Notes under the pieces: model-generated
Database searches by the model: none
What the model was told of the DNA's origin: nothing
The model's input: the letters and a program-made list of their open reading frames with translations, nothing else
Part shown: in pieces, positions 46,024-54,530 of the stretch
Position numbering within the stretch: position 1 is the stretch's first letter
How the letters are laid out: every line of letters begins with the position of its first letter
Assembly: GCF_013359595.1 (NCBI RefSeq)
Contig: NZ_JABFMP010000001.1
Span: 277,224-341,223, forward strand
Source: Pseudomonas sp. C1C7
GTDB taxonomy: Bacteria; Pseudomonadota; Gammaproteobacteria; Pseudomonadales; Pseudomonadaceae
Length of the DNA: 64,000 nt
Direction of reading: 5' to 3'
Made by a program: the position numbers and the translations under genes

Positions 46024-47265
46024 ATGAAGCGCGCAGATATCAAGCGCCGCCCTCTCGCAGACACGACACTTGCGGGGCTGGAGCCGGAATCAAAGGAATA
46101 CCGGGAGCTGGACGGAAACGGCCTCTACTTCAGGGTCAAACCTGATGGAGGTAAGTCTTGGCAACTCCGCTACAAACGTCCGGCGGGCAATTGGGCTTGG
46201 ATGGGGCTCGGGGGTTACCCGGAAGTCAGTGGTGCTTTGGCACGAGACAAAGCTGCTGAACTGCGCAAAGTAGTCAGTAGCGGTGCCGACCCCCTCGAGC
46301 AAAAGCGATCTGCGAAAGCGGCAATCGATGCGGCCAAAACTCGAACCTTTAAAGCGGCTGCTGATGCCTGGCTCAAGGCGAAAGAGGAAAAGGGTCTTGC
46401 ACCCTCAACACTCAACAAAATCCGTACCTACCTCGATAAAGACATACTCCCGGCACTGGGAGACAAACCTCTCGACGAAATCACCCGTACTGACTGTGCA
46501 AACCTCCAGGCATCCATCGAAGCCAGGGACGCACACAACGTCGCGGAAAAGTGCCGTACCTGGATAAATCAAATCTTTGGGAGAGCCATCGGCTTAGGTC
46601 TAACTGAAAACGACCCGGGAAGCCGACTTCGCGATATCGCCGCCCAAGCCCCCAAAACTCAACAGCATCCTCACTTGCTGGAACCTGAACTGGGCGACTT
46701 TCTGACCGCGCTGAAAAACACCCCTAGCAGGCTGACGGCTCGAACTGCAGCATGGCTCTGCATATGGACGGCATCGAGGCCGGGCATGGTTCGCTTAGCT
46801 GAATGGAAAGAGTTCGACCTTGATAAAGCGATTTGGACGACACCCGCCGCCAAGATGAAAATGCGCAGAGATTTCGTGTGTCCACTTCCGAAGCAGGCGC
46901 TATCCGCCCTCAAAGAACTCCACTGCCTCACCGGGCGCAGTCGATGGCTATTCCCCGGAGTCGGCGCGAAGAACCCGACCATCAGCGAAAATACCATCAA
47001 CAAAGTCTTTGCGACCATTGGTTACAAGGGCCGCTTGGTTGGCCACGGCACTCGCCATACCGCTAGCACTCTGCTCAGGGAACACGGCTGGCCGAAGGAA
47101 CATGTGGAAGCGCAGCTTGCTCACAAAGAAGAGGGAATTTCTGGGGTATACAACAAGGCCCAATACTTTGAGCACCGTGTAAAGATGATGCAGTGGTACG
47201 CCGATCACCTTGATGCCCTCGCGAGCGGAAAGGTCATCAAGGGGCAATTTGGAAAAGCGGTATGA
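46024..47265 (+). CDS. Tyrosine recombinase integrase (P4 type, DUF4102)
   Basis: A 413-aa integrase starting MKRADIKRRPLADTTLAGLE. The N-terminal DUF4102 arm-binding domain (YRELDGNGLYFRVKPDGGKS) is followed by a SAM-like core-binding domain (~100-180) and the catalytic domain: Arg in TASRPGMVRLAEW, Lys in AAKMKMRRDFV, HxxR in GHGTRHTASTLL, His in LAHKEEG and Tyr in GVYNKAQYF. The active site is complete. It should recombine the tRNA-Leu attB. It lies 165 bases inside attL, pointing inward. Confidence 0.95.
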   Translation: MKRADIKRRPLADTTLAGLEPESKEYRELDGNGLYFRVKPDGGKSWQLRYKRPAGNWAWMGLGGYPEVSGALARDKAAELRKVVSSGADPLEQKRSAKAAIDAAKTRTFKAAADAWLKAKEEKGLAPSTLNKIRTYLDKDILPALGDKPLDEITRTDCANLQASIEARDAHNVAEKCRTWINQIFGRAIGLGLTENDPGSRLRDIAAQAPKTQQHPHLLEPELGDFLTALKNTPSRLTARTAAWLCIWTASRPGMVRLAEWKEFDLDKAIWTTPAAKMKMRRDFVCPLPKQALSALKELHCLTGRSRWLFPGVGAKNPTISENTINKVFATIGYKGRLVGHGTRHTASTLLREHGWPKEHVEAQLAHKEEGISGVYNKAQYFEHRVKMMQWYADHLDALASGKVIKGQFGKAV

Positions 47266-47544
47266 GTAAACCCATTCAATACCCCTCAAAAACCCACGTT
47301 ACAGGTGTTACTCGTGTAACGACTTTCGCCAAGCATTTGAATTCATTAGCTTTCACGCCCGTTACACGACTGAGCAACTGTCCGTACACCTTGTGTGACA
47401 CTGCCTTGATGTGTAACGCCCGACTCAAACTACGCTCGCTGCTGGCTGACGCTCGGGGCATGTGGCCACAGAGCGACTCACGCGGGTTACGCTTGCAAAA
47501 CGCAGGGCGTGGGATTCAGCGCTACGCCAATAGAGCCATTGGCG
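47266..47544. promoter_or_regulatory. Intergenic region with GTTACAC motifs
   Basis: Three copies of GTTACAC or its complement (47314, 47361, 47411) plus the partial GTTACAG (47298) lie between the integrase and the next gene. The same heptamer recurs before the AAA gene and at the right end of the element. It may be an operator or excision-factor site; no gene is seen here. Confidence 0.4.
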
Positions 47545-48384
47545 ATGACTGATTATCAACCCATTTTGCAATCAGCTTTAACCGCAGGTCTGATCCGATA
47601 TCTCTCGGCACAACCGCTCTACGAGCTCTGCAATGAACAGCTCACCGATGTGTGCGATCTGATCAATCAATGTTGCCTGCGCATTCAGCCCGGCGACATC
47701 AACAGCGATCTCAGTAGCATGTGCATCAAAACAACGATGCATGAAGAGACAATTTTTCAGTACGCCTCAACCGACAACAGAGCCCGACTTGCACATTGGG
47801 TCCGCCAGTACAGCAACTGCCACTCAGCCTCAGAACGTGACGCGCATGCTGCCTATATCATGGCCTGCGCAGTAAAAGCCTTGGAAGCGTTGGCCGATTG
47901 GATGCGTGCTACCGACCAGAAAGCTTGGTCGCATTTTGCTGAGCCTCCGAGCGACTGGCCTTGGGATCTTTACTGTCAAGTTGTAGAAATGCAGGTCGAC
48001 CCCAATGAACGCATCCAGGCCCTCGATCAGTTTGTACTGTACCTGGAGCCCATTACTTCACTGCCCTGCTTGATCAATGACGAGCTGACACCCTTGGCTG
48101 ATGAGGCGATCGAGAACGCCATCCGTATTAAAGGGGGCGTTACCAGTGGTATGGAGCGTAATAAAGACATCGTTGCCCGTAACGCGGCAATCGTTCGTCA
48201 GGGGCGGCACTACTTGGCGAGCGGGATGCCCGAGAGGAACATCGCGACGGCGGTGCATGCCTGGCTAAAACGAGAAGTTGCCAAACCACCAAAACAGCGC
48301 CTCGATTGGGTAACTCTCGAAACAGAAAAGGCGCTATCGCGAAAATCCATTGACGCCATCCTCAAACGAAATTTCGTGCTGTAA
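47545..48384 (+). CDS. Hypothetical protein of the element (279 aa)
   Basis: I do not recognise this protein. It starts MTDYQPILQSALTAGLIRYL (an ATG 36 bases upstream is possible). The first two thirds look helical and acidic (ELCNEQLTDVCDLINQCCLR), with several Cys. The C-terminal third is basic (GMERNKDIVARNAAIVRQGR, ALSRKSIDAILKRNFVL) and reads like a helix-turn-helix, so a regulatory role is possible but unproven. It lies alone between the integrase and the AlpA gene. Confidence 0.75.
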   Translation: MTDYQPILQSALTAGLIRYLSAQPLYELCNEQLTDVCDLINQCCLRIQPGDINSDLSSMCIKTTMHEETIFQYASTDNRARLAHWVRQYSNCHSASERDAHAAYIMACAVKALEALADWMRATDQKAWSHFAEPPSDWPWDLYCQVVEMQVDPNERIQALDQFVLYLEPITSLPCLINDELTPLADEAIENAIRIKGGVTSGMERNKDIVARNAAIVRQGRHYLASGMPERNIATAVHAWLKREVAKPPKQRLDWVTLETEKALSRKSIDAILKRNFVL

Positions 48385-48474
48385 ACCAAAATTTCAATTG
48401 GAAGTGAACTGCTCACCGCCGACCAATCCCTAGACCATTGCTCTCGTTGTCCAAATCAATCGAGAGCAATACCT

Positions 48475-48756
48475 ATGAACACCTCTGTCACCGATTTTCC
48501 CCGCAAGACACCCACCAACTCCCCGTCACTTTTTGATGCCGCTTCGACCTTGATCCGCATGCGTGAGGTGGAGGGCATCGTGGGCATGAAGCGCTCGACC
48601 ATCTACAAACTGATGCAACGCACCGACTGCGGCTTCCCCCAGCCCGTCAAGCTGAGCAACAGCAATGCCCGTGGCGCTCCTGTTGCCTGGGTTCTTTCTG
48701 AAGTTCAAGCGTGGGCACGCAGCCGTATCGAGGCACGTGATCAGGTGGCTGCATGA
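48475..48756 (+). CDS. AlpA-family regulator
   Basis: A 93-aa protein whose residues ~27-90 fit the AlpA/excisionase winged HTH: LIRMREVEGIVGMKRSTIYK, then GFPQPVKLSNSNARGAPVAWVLSE-type ending in VQAWARSRIEAR. In P4-like elements the AlpA relative (Vis) regulates integrase expression and excision. Its stop overlaps the next start as ATGA. Confidence 0.88.
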   Translation: MNTSVTDFPRKTPTNSPSLFDAASTLIRMREVEGIVGMKRSTIYKLMQRTDCGFPQPVKLSNSNARGAPVAWVLSEVQAWARSRIEARDQVAA

Positions 48757-49058
48757 GCCGCAAGATCGCCAATAACGCATTGATGCATCCCTTTTCCGTG
48801 CTACGCCAGATCGGCTTTTCAAACCGCCTGATGCAACGCCTAGAACGCTACCGCAGCCAACAGGACAAACAAGGCCGCGTGGTCGGCGTACTCAGCTGGG
48901 CCGATGGCACCTGGTGCGCCCTCTCCCTCCACTGCGAAAAAATTGGCGCCGTGATCGTCGACGAAGGTCAGCAAACGCAAGCCTACCAAGACGCCCGCTC
49001 CATGCTGAGCGGCGGATTTCTGCCTCTTCTCTCCCTGCGCTGGGAAACCCATGCCTGA
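48753..49058 (+). CDS. Small hypothetical protein coupled to the AlpA gene
   Basis: A 101-aa protein (MSRKIANNALMHPFSVLRQI) not recognised by me. A basic N-terminus is followed by a beta-rich segment (GVLSWADGTWCALSLHCEKI) and DEGQQTQAYQDARSMLSGG. The four-base overlap implies coupled translation with the AlpA-type regulator. Confidence 0.7.
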   Translation: MSRKIANNALMHPFSVLRQIGFSNRLMQRLERYRSQQDKQGRVVGVLSWADGTWCALSLHCEKIGAVIVDEGQQTQAYQDARSMLSGGFLPLLSLRWETHA

Positions 49059-49064
49059 AACGAA

Positions 49065-49093
49065 AACGCCTCCGGGGGCGATCCGGAGGCGTT
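49065..49093 (+). terminator. Hairpin after the AlpA unit
   Basis: The perfect 11-base stem AACGCCTCCGG..CCGGAGGCGTT starts seven bases after the stop of the preceding gene. It lacks a T-tract, so it may be a weak terminator or stabiliser. Confidence 0.5.
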
Positions 49094-49189
49094 GAGGTAA
49101 ATCTACATGCACGATCAATTTATGCCGCACCTGAAAAATCTGCAAGCCATCTGTACGGTTGCACTTTCGAAAAACGGACGTTACTCTCA

Positions 49190-49376
49190 AGACATCGCTG
49201 CAAAATCAGCGATTGGGCTTGGCGGCCCAAACAGTACAAGGCGCAACAGCGCCCCCATTACGATTGCAGGCGCTTTTTTTGTGCCCGCATTCCCGTGTTA
49301 TGGCGGGTTGCGTAGGAGCACCCTAGGGTGCGCCGGTCTCCTTGTACGCCGGTCCGCCAATCCTGCGCAATCCGTC
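49190..49376 (+). ncRNA. Structured leader RNA, C4/CI-antisense-like (copy 1)
   Basis: Stems ATCGCTG/CAGCGAT (49194-49213) and TGGGC/GCCCA around TTGGCG (49214-49229) are followed by a GGCGC..GTGCC hairpin with a T7 loop and a longer GGTTGCG/CGCAATCC arm. The sequence CTCCTTGTAC (49338-49347) is perfectly complementary to GTACAAGGAG (49416-49425), the ribosome binding site of the next gene, and to GTACAAGG at 49234. A second copy outside attR conserves structure with changed bases. Position before the replication genes matches the P4 CI (C4) immunity RNA; assignment to that family is inference. Confidence 0.5.
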
Positions 49377-49434
49377 ACCCTCATCTGCTTGGCGGCAGAC
49401 GGTGGCGGTTCCTCAGTACAAGGAGCCTTCACAA

Positions 49435-49596
49435 ATGCAACACACCCTCAATCCGTCCAAAATTCGCGCCGCTGCACACCGTGCAATGGCTCTCGCCGCT
49501 TTACACGCCAATTCCAGCCTCGCAACACGCCTCACCCGCTACAACAACCACATGGCCAAAGCCCGCGCACTCGAAACCGCAGGGGGTGCCCAATGA
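49435..49596 (+). CDS. Small basic protein (53 aa) under leader RNA control
   Basis: A frame starting MQHTLNPSKIRAAAHRAMAL, with strong AAGGAG nine bases before the ATG. Rich in Ala, Arg and His, predicted helical. Its ribosome binding site can be masked by the upstream leader. Its stop overlaps the next start (ATGA). By position it corresponds to the small genes such as kil that follow the immunity RNA in P4; no sequence similarity is claimed. Confidence 0.65.
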   Translation: MQHTLNPSKIRAAAHRAMALAALHANSSLATRLTRYNNHMAKARALETAGGAQ

Positions 49597-49877
49597 ACAG
49601 CCCCCTGAGTTGCGCCCTGCCTGAAGACCTGCTGTGCGTCAGCAAAACCGTCGAAGCCGGCGTGCCCATCGACGCCATCACCTGCGCCATCGAACGCGCT
49701 GATTCGGTACTGACGCTGCTAGAGGATCACTTCGAAAACGAATCCTCGCGCCTCTCTAACCACGTCATAGCCGCCGTCCTTTGGGACGTGCGCGGAACCC
49801 TCGGCCTGATCAAGACGCTCGCCTTGCACGGCGACACCACTTCCACTCCTGCAGTGCAAAAAGGGGGTGCGCTATGA
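49593..49877 (+). CDS. Small hypothetical protein in the replication operon (94 aa)
   Basis: A 94-aa acidic helical protein (MNSPLSCALPEDLLCVSKTV; FENESSRLSNHVIAAVLWDV). Not recognised by me. It overlaps the preceding and following genes by four bases each, so all are coupled. Confidence 0.75.
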   Translation: MNSPLSCALPEDLLCVSKTVEAGVPIDAITCAIERADSVLTLLEDHFENESSRLSNHVIAAVLWDVRGTLGLIKTLALHGDTTSTPAVQKGGAL

Positions 49878-50146
49878 CCATGTCCACCACCCTTGGCCAC
49901 GCCACCTTTTCCCGCGTCAACTCTACCGAGTTAAAGCTGTTTCGGGTCAATGCCGGTATCCCGGTTGAAGACGCGCTGGAGATGGTGTCGCTGCTGCAGC
50001 ATCACGCCAACCAGCTCACTTTCGACGCCGCCATGAGCGATCAGGGTGACCGTTTCAGCTGGCCGGCTCTGTACCTGGGCGAGATGGCCAAAGCGCTGAT
50101 CGATGACATCAACGACGCGCTGTTTCTGTCGAGGGCTGACACATGA
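49874..50146 (+). CDS. DUF3077-family protein
   Basis: A 90-aa protein with the DUF3077 core LFRVNAGIPVEDALEMVSLL. DUF3077 proteins are common in Pseudomonas genomes and mobile elements; function unknown. A related gene follows the second leader RNA at 63850. The stop overlaps the Toprim/DUF927 gene start as ATGA. Confidence 0.85.
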   Translation: MTMSTTLGHATFSRVNSTELKLFRVNAGIPVEDALEMVSLLQHHANQLTFDAAMSDQGDRFSWPALYLGEMAKALIDDINDALFLSRADT

Positions 50147-53049
50147 ACCAACGCCCGAATAGCGCTGCAAAACGCCCGAGCTTTGCCGACGTGAAAGCCG
50201 CCGCGCAGAAAGAAATTGATCGAGTGCTTTCGCACTGGCTGCCCAACGGCAAGCGCGTGGATGGCGGCAAGGAATACACCGCCCCGAATCCTACCCGCAA
50301 TGACAAGCGCGCCGGCTCGCTCAAAGTTAACCTGAGTAAAGGCACCTGGGCTGACTTCGCCACTGGTGATAAAGGCGGCGACCTGATCGATCTGGTGCGT
50401 TATCTGGACGGCGGAACTGATGTCGAGGCTTGCAACAAGCTGGCGAACCTGCTGAACGTCTCGGCAGGTTCCGTCCACACAAAGCCCGCCCCTAGCAAAG
50501 CCAAATCACCTGAGTGGATCGCCATTCAGCCGATCCCGGCCGACGCAATGAACAGGTGTCCGGCCAAACACCGACAATACGGTGTGCCGTCCAAGGTGTG
50601 GATCTATCGTGATGTGCAGGGCCAGCCACTTTTGGCGCTCTACCGCTTCGACCTCGGTCCCGATGAAGACGGCAAGCGGAAGAAGGTCTTTGCACCACTG
50701 ACATGGTGCGAGCGCGTCGATGACCAAACTAAGCAATGGCGCTGGCAGGGCCTGCCAGATCCACGCCCTTTACTGCGCCTTGATGAACTGACCCAGCGCG
50801 CGACTGCTCCGGTTGTTCTGTGCGAGGGTGAGAAGGCTGCCGATGCTGCCGCCGAACTGCTGGTCAACTACGTGGCCACCTGCTGGCCGAACGGCTCCAA
50901 CTCATGGCACAAAGCTGATCTGTCACCGCTCAAAGGTCGCGACGTACTGTTGTGGCCAGACAACGACATAAGTGGCAAAGCTTGCATGGAAGCAGTCGCT
51001 GACAGGCTGTGCGAAATCGGCGCTGCTTCGGTCCGTGTTATCGCCTTGGAGGTGTTCAAACGCAAACCCACGCTGAAGAACGAACGTGCCGCCTTCGCCA
51101 AAGGTGGTCAATGGGACGACGGCGACGATGCGGCTGATGCACTCGCCAAAGGCTGGACCGAGGCCCACATCGCAGAGCTGGAAAGCAGTGGTGAACTGTT
51201 CGGTTTGGCTGTGGAAAAGTCCGTGAGCGAGCAGGCCAAAATCAACCCTGAACCAAAGACGAAAACACCAGCCAAGCGTCCCGCAAAATCGAAAAATGAC
51301 CTGATACCCGGTGGCTTTCGCCTGACGCCCGAAGGTGTGTTTTATGCCGGCGACGACGGCGAGGCGCGCCCAGTGTGCTCCCCTCTCGAAATCCTTGCCC
51401 GCACCCGTGATCACAAGGGCCACAACTGGGGCCTACTGGTCGAGTTCGACGATCCGGATGGCACCAAGAAGCGTTGGAACATTCCAGCGCGCACCATGAC
51501 CGGAGACTTCGGGAAAGACGTTCTCGGCCCGTTGGTGGACATGGGGCTGCGTCTAGCGGGTAGCCGCTCAGGACGCAACGCACGCAACGACCTGCAGAGT
51601 TACCTGGGTGGTTTCGACAGCGCGCAACGGGCGAGACTGGTCACTCGTTTGGGTTGGCACGACAGCGCCTTTCTGTTGCCCGAGCAACAAGTCGGCGCGC
51701 ACAGCGAACACCTGCACTTCTACGAGGCTGGCGCACAGCTTCCGCCGATCAGCGAAGCGGGCACGCTCGAGCAGTGGCAACAGCAGATCGGCGCGTTGTG
51801 TATCGGCAACCATCGCTTGGCGTTTGTCGTCGGTGTTGCGTTCGCAGGCCCCCTGCTGCACATGCTCGGTCATGAGTCGGGCGGTTTTCACCTGTACGGC
51901 GACAGCTCCGGCGGCAAGACCACTCACTTGCAGGTGGCCGCCTCGATCTACGGCGGGCCGCGCTTGGTGCGCTCCTGGCGTTCCACCGACAACGCGCTGG
52001 AATCCATCGCCGCCGCGCATTCCGACGGCCTCCTGGTACTGGACGAGATCGGCATGTGCGACCCACGCATCATCGGCGAGACGGTGTACATGCTCGGTAA
52101 CGGCACCGGCAAGGCCCGCGCCAATGACCGGGGCCAAGCTGGCCGACAGGTGCAGGAGTGGCGCTTGCTGTTTCTTTCCACCGGCGAGAAGACCTTGGCC
52201 CAGCACATGGCCGAAGCCAACAAGGAACTGAAAGCGGGCATGGAGGTGCGCATGCTCGCCGTCCCGGCCGATGCCAGCAAAGGCCTCGGCATGTTCGATG
52301 CGCTCAACGGTTTCGAGGATGCGGCGACGTTGTCTGACGCGCTCAAGGCGCGGGTAGCGAACTACTACGGCACTCCGCTCACTGCCTTCCTGACGGCGCT
52401 GTGCGAACCCGGTAAGCGTCACGGCTGGTCGGCCATCCTGCGCCGCACGCTGGAAGGCTTTATCGCCCAATCGCTCCCGGTATCAGCCAGCGGACAGGCA
52501 CACCGAGCCGCTGCTCGCTTCGGCCTCGCGGCTGCAGCCGGCGAGCTGGCCACCGCAATGGGCATCACCGGCTGGCCTGATGGGACGGCCACTACTGCGG
52601 CTCGCGTGTGCTTAAACGCCTGGCTAAACGAGCGTGGCGGCGCCGGTAATCTCGAGGGTGATGCGATATTGGCCCGGCTGCGCCAGGTCATCGAGCGCTT
52701 CGGCGAAAGCCGCTTCACCCGCTGGGAATCAGCGGCGGCAAAGATCGACGAACACGGCCCACGCACCATCGACCGACTCGGCTTTCGCAAAACGCTCGAG
52801 CACGGCATGGGCGACACCATGCACACCACCAACACCTATTACGTGCTGCCCGAGGCGTGGCGCTCCGAGATTTTCCGGGGCATGAACATCAACGCCGTGA
52901 ACAAGGAACTGCTACAGCGTGGCGTACTGGAACCGGCCAGCGATGGCAAGGCGTCGAGCTTGGTCCGGTTACCCGGCCTCGGCCCGCAACGCTGCTACAT
53001 CGTGAAGACGATTCCTGGAACGAATGAGAGCGAGGCTCGGGCTGCCTGA
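50143..53049 (+). CDS. Toprim and DUF927 replication protein (primase-helicase type)
   Basis: A 968-aa protein. The N-terminal ~110 residues (DFATGDKGGDLIDLVRYLDG) resemble primase-associated zinc/DUF6371-type regions. A Toprim-like domain follows with Glu ~228 in LCEGEKAADA and the acidic WPDNDISGKA. The DUF927 ATPase domain carries Walker A GDSSGGKTT (~586) and Walker B LLVLDEIGM. This is the likely initiator/primase-helicase of the element, in the place of the P4 alpha protein. Target iterons may be those at 61596-61629. Confidence 0.88.
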   Translation: MNQRPNSAAKRPSFADVKAAAQKEIDRVLSHWLPNGKRVDGGKEYTAPNPTRNDKRAGSLKVNLSKGTWADFATGDKGGDLIDLVRYLDGGTDVEACNKLANLLNVSAGSVHTKPAPSKAKSPEWIAIQPIPADAMNRCPAKHRQYGVPSKVWIYRDVQGQPLLALYRFDLGPDEDGKRKKVFAPLTWCERVDDQTKQWRWQGLPDPRPLLRLDELTQRATAPVVLCEGEKAADAAAELLVNYVATCWPNGSNSWHKADLSPLKGRDVLLWPDNDISGKACMEAVADRLCEIGAASVRVIALEVFKRKPTLKNERAAFAKGGQWDDGDDAADALAKGWTEAHIAELESSGELFGLAVEKSVSEQAKINPEPKTKTPAKRPAKSKNDLIPGGFRLTPEGVFYAGDDGEARPVCSPLEILARTRDHKGHNWGLLVEFDDPDGTKKRWNIPARTMTGDFGKDVLGPLVDMGLRLAGSRSGRNARNDLQSYLGGFDSAQRARLVTRLGWHDSAFLLPEQQVGAHSEHLHFYEAGAQLPPISEAGTLEQWQQQIGALCIGNHRLAFVVGVAFAGPLLHMLGHESGGFHLYGDSSGGKTTHLQVAASIYGGPRLVRSWRSTDNALESIAAAHSDGLLVLDEIGMCDPRIIGETVYMLGNGTGKARANDRGQAGRQVQEWRLLFLSTGEKTLAQHMAEANKELKAGMEVRMLAVPADASKGLGMFDALNGFEDAATLSDALKARVANYYGTPLTAFLTALCEPGKRHGWSAILRRTLEGFIAQSLPVSASGQAHRAAARFGLAAAAGELATAMGITGWPDGTATTAARVCLNAWLNERGGAGNLEGDAILARLRQVIERFGESRFTRWESAAAKIDEHGPRTIDRLGFRKTLEHGMGDTMHTTNTYYVLPEAWRSEIFRGMNINAVNKELLQRGVLEPASDGKASSLVRLPGLGPQRCYIVKTIPGTNESEARAA

Positions 53050-53142
53050 GGGCATCTCCGCTGATTGAGGAAGCGCCGGCTCGTTCCCGGCCTCGCCAGC
53101 CGCTCATTCAACCCATTATCAAATTGCACAGGACCAACGCAG

Positions 53143-54126
53143 ATGAACGAACTTCAAGTAACGGCAGAGCAACGCGAACCACTGACTCCTGAAACGGAAA
53201 GCCTTCAGCCGTCACTGCTTTCCGAGACATCGCTGGGCAGCAGAGAAACGAAAGATCAATCGGATTGCACAGAACAAGCGCGGGCACAGGAGATCCAAGC
53301 ATTGAAGGATCGACGAGACCAACTACTCAGCGAAGCAGAACGCCTGCATACCCAATTGCGTCCTTATGAGGCAGCGCTGGAAAGCGATGAACCTATCGAT
53401 CCTGATCAAAAACGCGACATTCGAAACAAATACAGCGACCTCAAAAGGGTATTCGATTCACGTCAATACGAAGCCCACCTTTTGGATCAGAAGATTAGCC
53501 GACGTGAAGAGCTCATAAACTGCGACTCACTCATGGCTGGCTACGTTGAGGCGATGACAATTTGGAAGGCCGACGAACAAGCGCTGAATGAAAAACGGCA
53601 AAGCCTCAGCATCCGCCTGGAGCAAATCCAGCAACAAGCAACCGACGATATGGCTAAAGCTCGGCAAGCCGAAACAGATGCAGCGACGGCCTATGCGCAA
53701 GCGGTGGCTTGGGGCGACACCGAGGGCGAGAAAAACGCCAACACCGATGCCGTGAAGGCGGCGAAAAACCTAGCCACGGCAACCGAACATAATCGCCGAC
53801 AACAGCTGATCATCACTGCCCTCGAACAAGAGTTAATTACAGTCGATCGATTCATCACCGAAGCTCAAGAAGAACACTCCGCCATCGAGAGAAAAGCCCT
53901 CCTTCTTGCGCATACCGTGTTAGAGGAAAAGTGGAATCAAGCGGCCCAGGCGTTACTTGATGTAGGTGGGAAGCTTTGGGCTTCTTATCGTCTGATTGAC
54001 CGGGATCAAATCGCCCTCATGAATCTGGTTCTCCCGGAACAGGGCGAAAATTTCCACGATTGGAAATCCCGTGATCTCGCAGAACGCTCATACAAGTACA
54101 CAGCCCATGACGTATTGATGATGTAA
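53143..54126 (+). CDS. Coiled-coil protein of unknown function (327 aa)
   Basis: A highly charged, Gln/Glu/Ala-rich protein starting MNELQVTAEQREPLTPETES. Residues ~45-270 look like long coiled coils (IQALKDRRDQLLSEAERLHT, QQATDDMAKARQAETDAATA). No enzymatic motif is visible. It lies 94 bases after the replication gene on the same strand. It could be structural or a DNA-organising accessory protein; I do not recognise a family. Confidence 0.75.
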   Translation: MNELQVTAEQREPLTPETESLQPSLLSETSLGSRETKDQSDCTEQARAQEIQALKDRRDQLLSEAERLHTQLRPYEAALESDEPIDPDQKRDIRNKYSDLKRVFDSRQYEAHLLDQKISRREELINCDSLMAGYVEAMTIWKADEQALNEKRQSLSIRLEQIQQQATDDMAKARQAETDAATAYAQAVAWGDTEGEKNANTDAVKAAKNLATATEHNRRQQLIITALEQELITVDRFITEAQEEHSAIERKALLLAHTVLEEKWNQAAQALLDVGGKLWASYRLIDRDQIALMNLVLPEQGENFHDWKSRDLAERSYKYTAHDVLMM

Positions 54127-54187
54127 CACCTGCTCAACCGACACAGCCTACGTATGTTGGCTATTCAACCCCACAAGGAAGATACGA

Positions 54188-54364
54188 ATGAACGCACAGA
54201 TACAAAACGTCCCAAATCGGAACGAGGCGCTGAGAGAGCGAAAAGCACATATGGCGGTACTGTTGAATCTTGTTGATAGACTCTCGAGCAAAGCCACGAA
54301 CGTACAGACGATGACCATCAATTTAATCAAAGCGGAAATGAGCCTAATCGACAGCCAATTATGA
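54188..54364 (+). CDS. Small protein of the element (58 aa)
   Basis: A 58-codon frame (MNAQIQNVPNRNEALRERKA) with an AAGGA ribosome binding site eight bases upstream, ending in TGA just before a terminator. Predicted helical. Unknown function. It closes the rightward gene series. Confidence 0.6.
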   Translation: MNAQIQNVPNRNEALRERKAHMAVLLNLVDRLSSKATNVQTMTINLIKAEMSLIDSQL

Positions 54365-54391
54365 AGCGTCTGTAAACCCAACAAGCCCACC

Positions 54392-54414
54392 ACAAGGGCG
54401 TAAATCGCCCTTGT
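54392..54414 (+). terminator. Terminator closing the rightward operon
   Basis: The perfect nine-base stem ACAAGGGCG..CGCCCTTGT is followed by TTGTCGT. It separates the replication operon from the opposite-strand S8 peptidase gene. Confidence 0.75.
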
Positions 54415-54530
54415 TTGTCGTGACCCTTTCAAAAAACCTTTGACCGACAGCCGGCGGCAATAGAGGCCGCCATTGTGGTGGTCACTCGTTAGAACAGCAC
54501 TCTCTTATGCACTTCTTCCCTGTGGCTTTT

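Noticed and set aside
49107..49592. N-terminal extension of the 94-aa protein through the leader RNA region
   Set aside because: The frame runs through conserved RNA stems and a T-tract; the ATGA-coupled start at 49593 is better supported.
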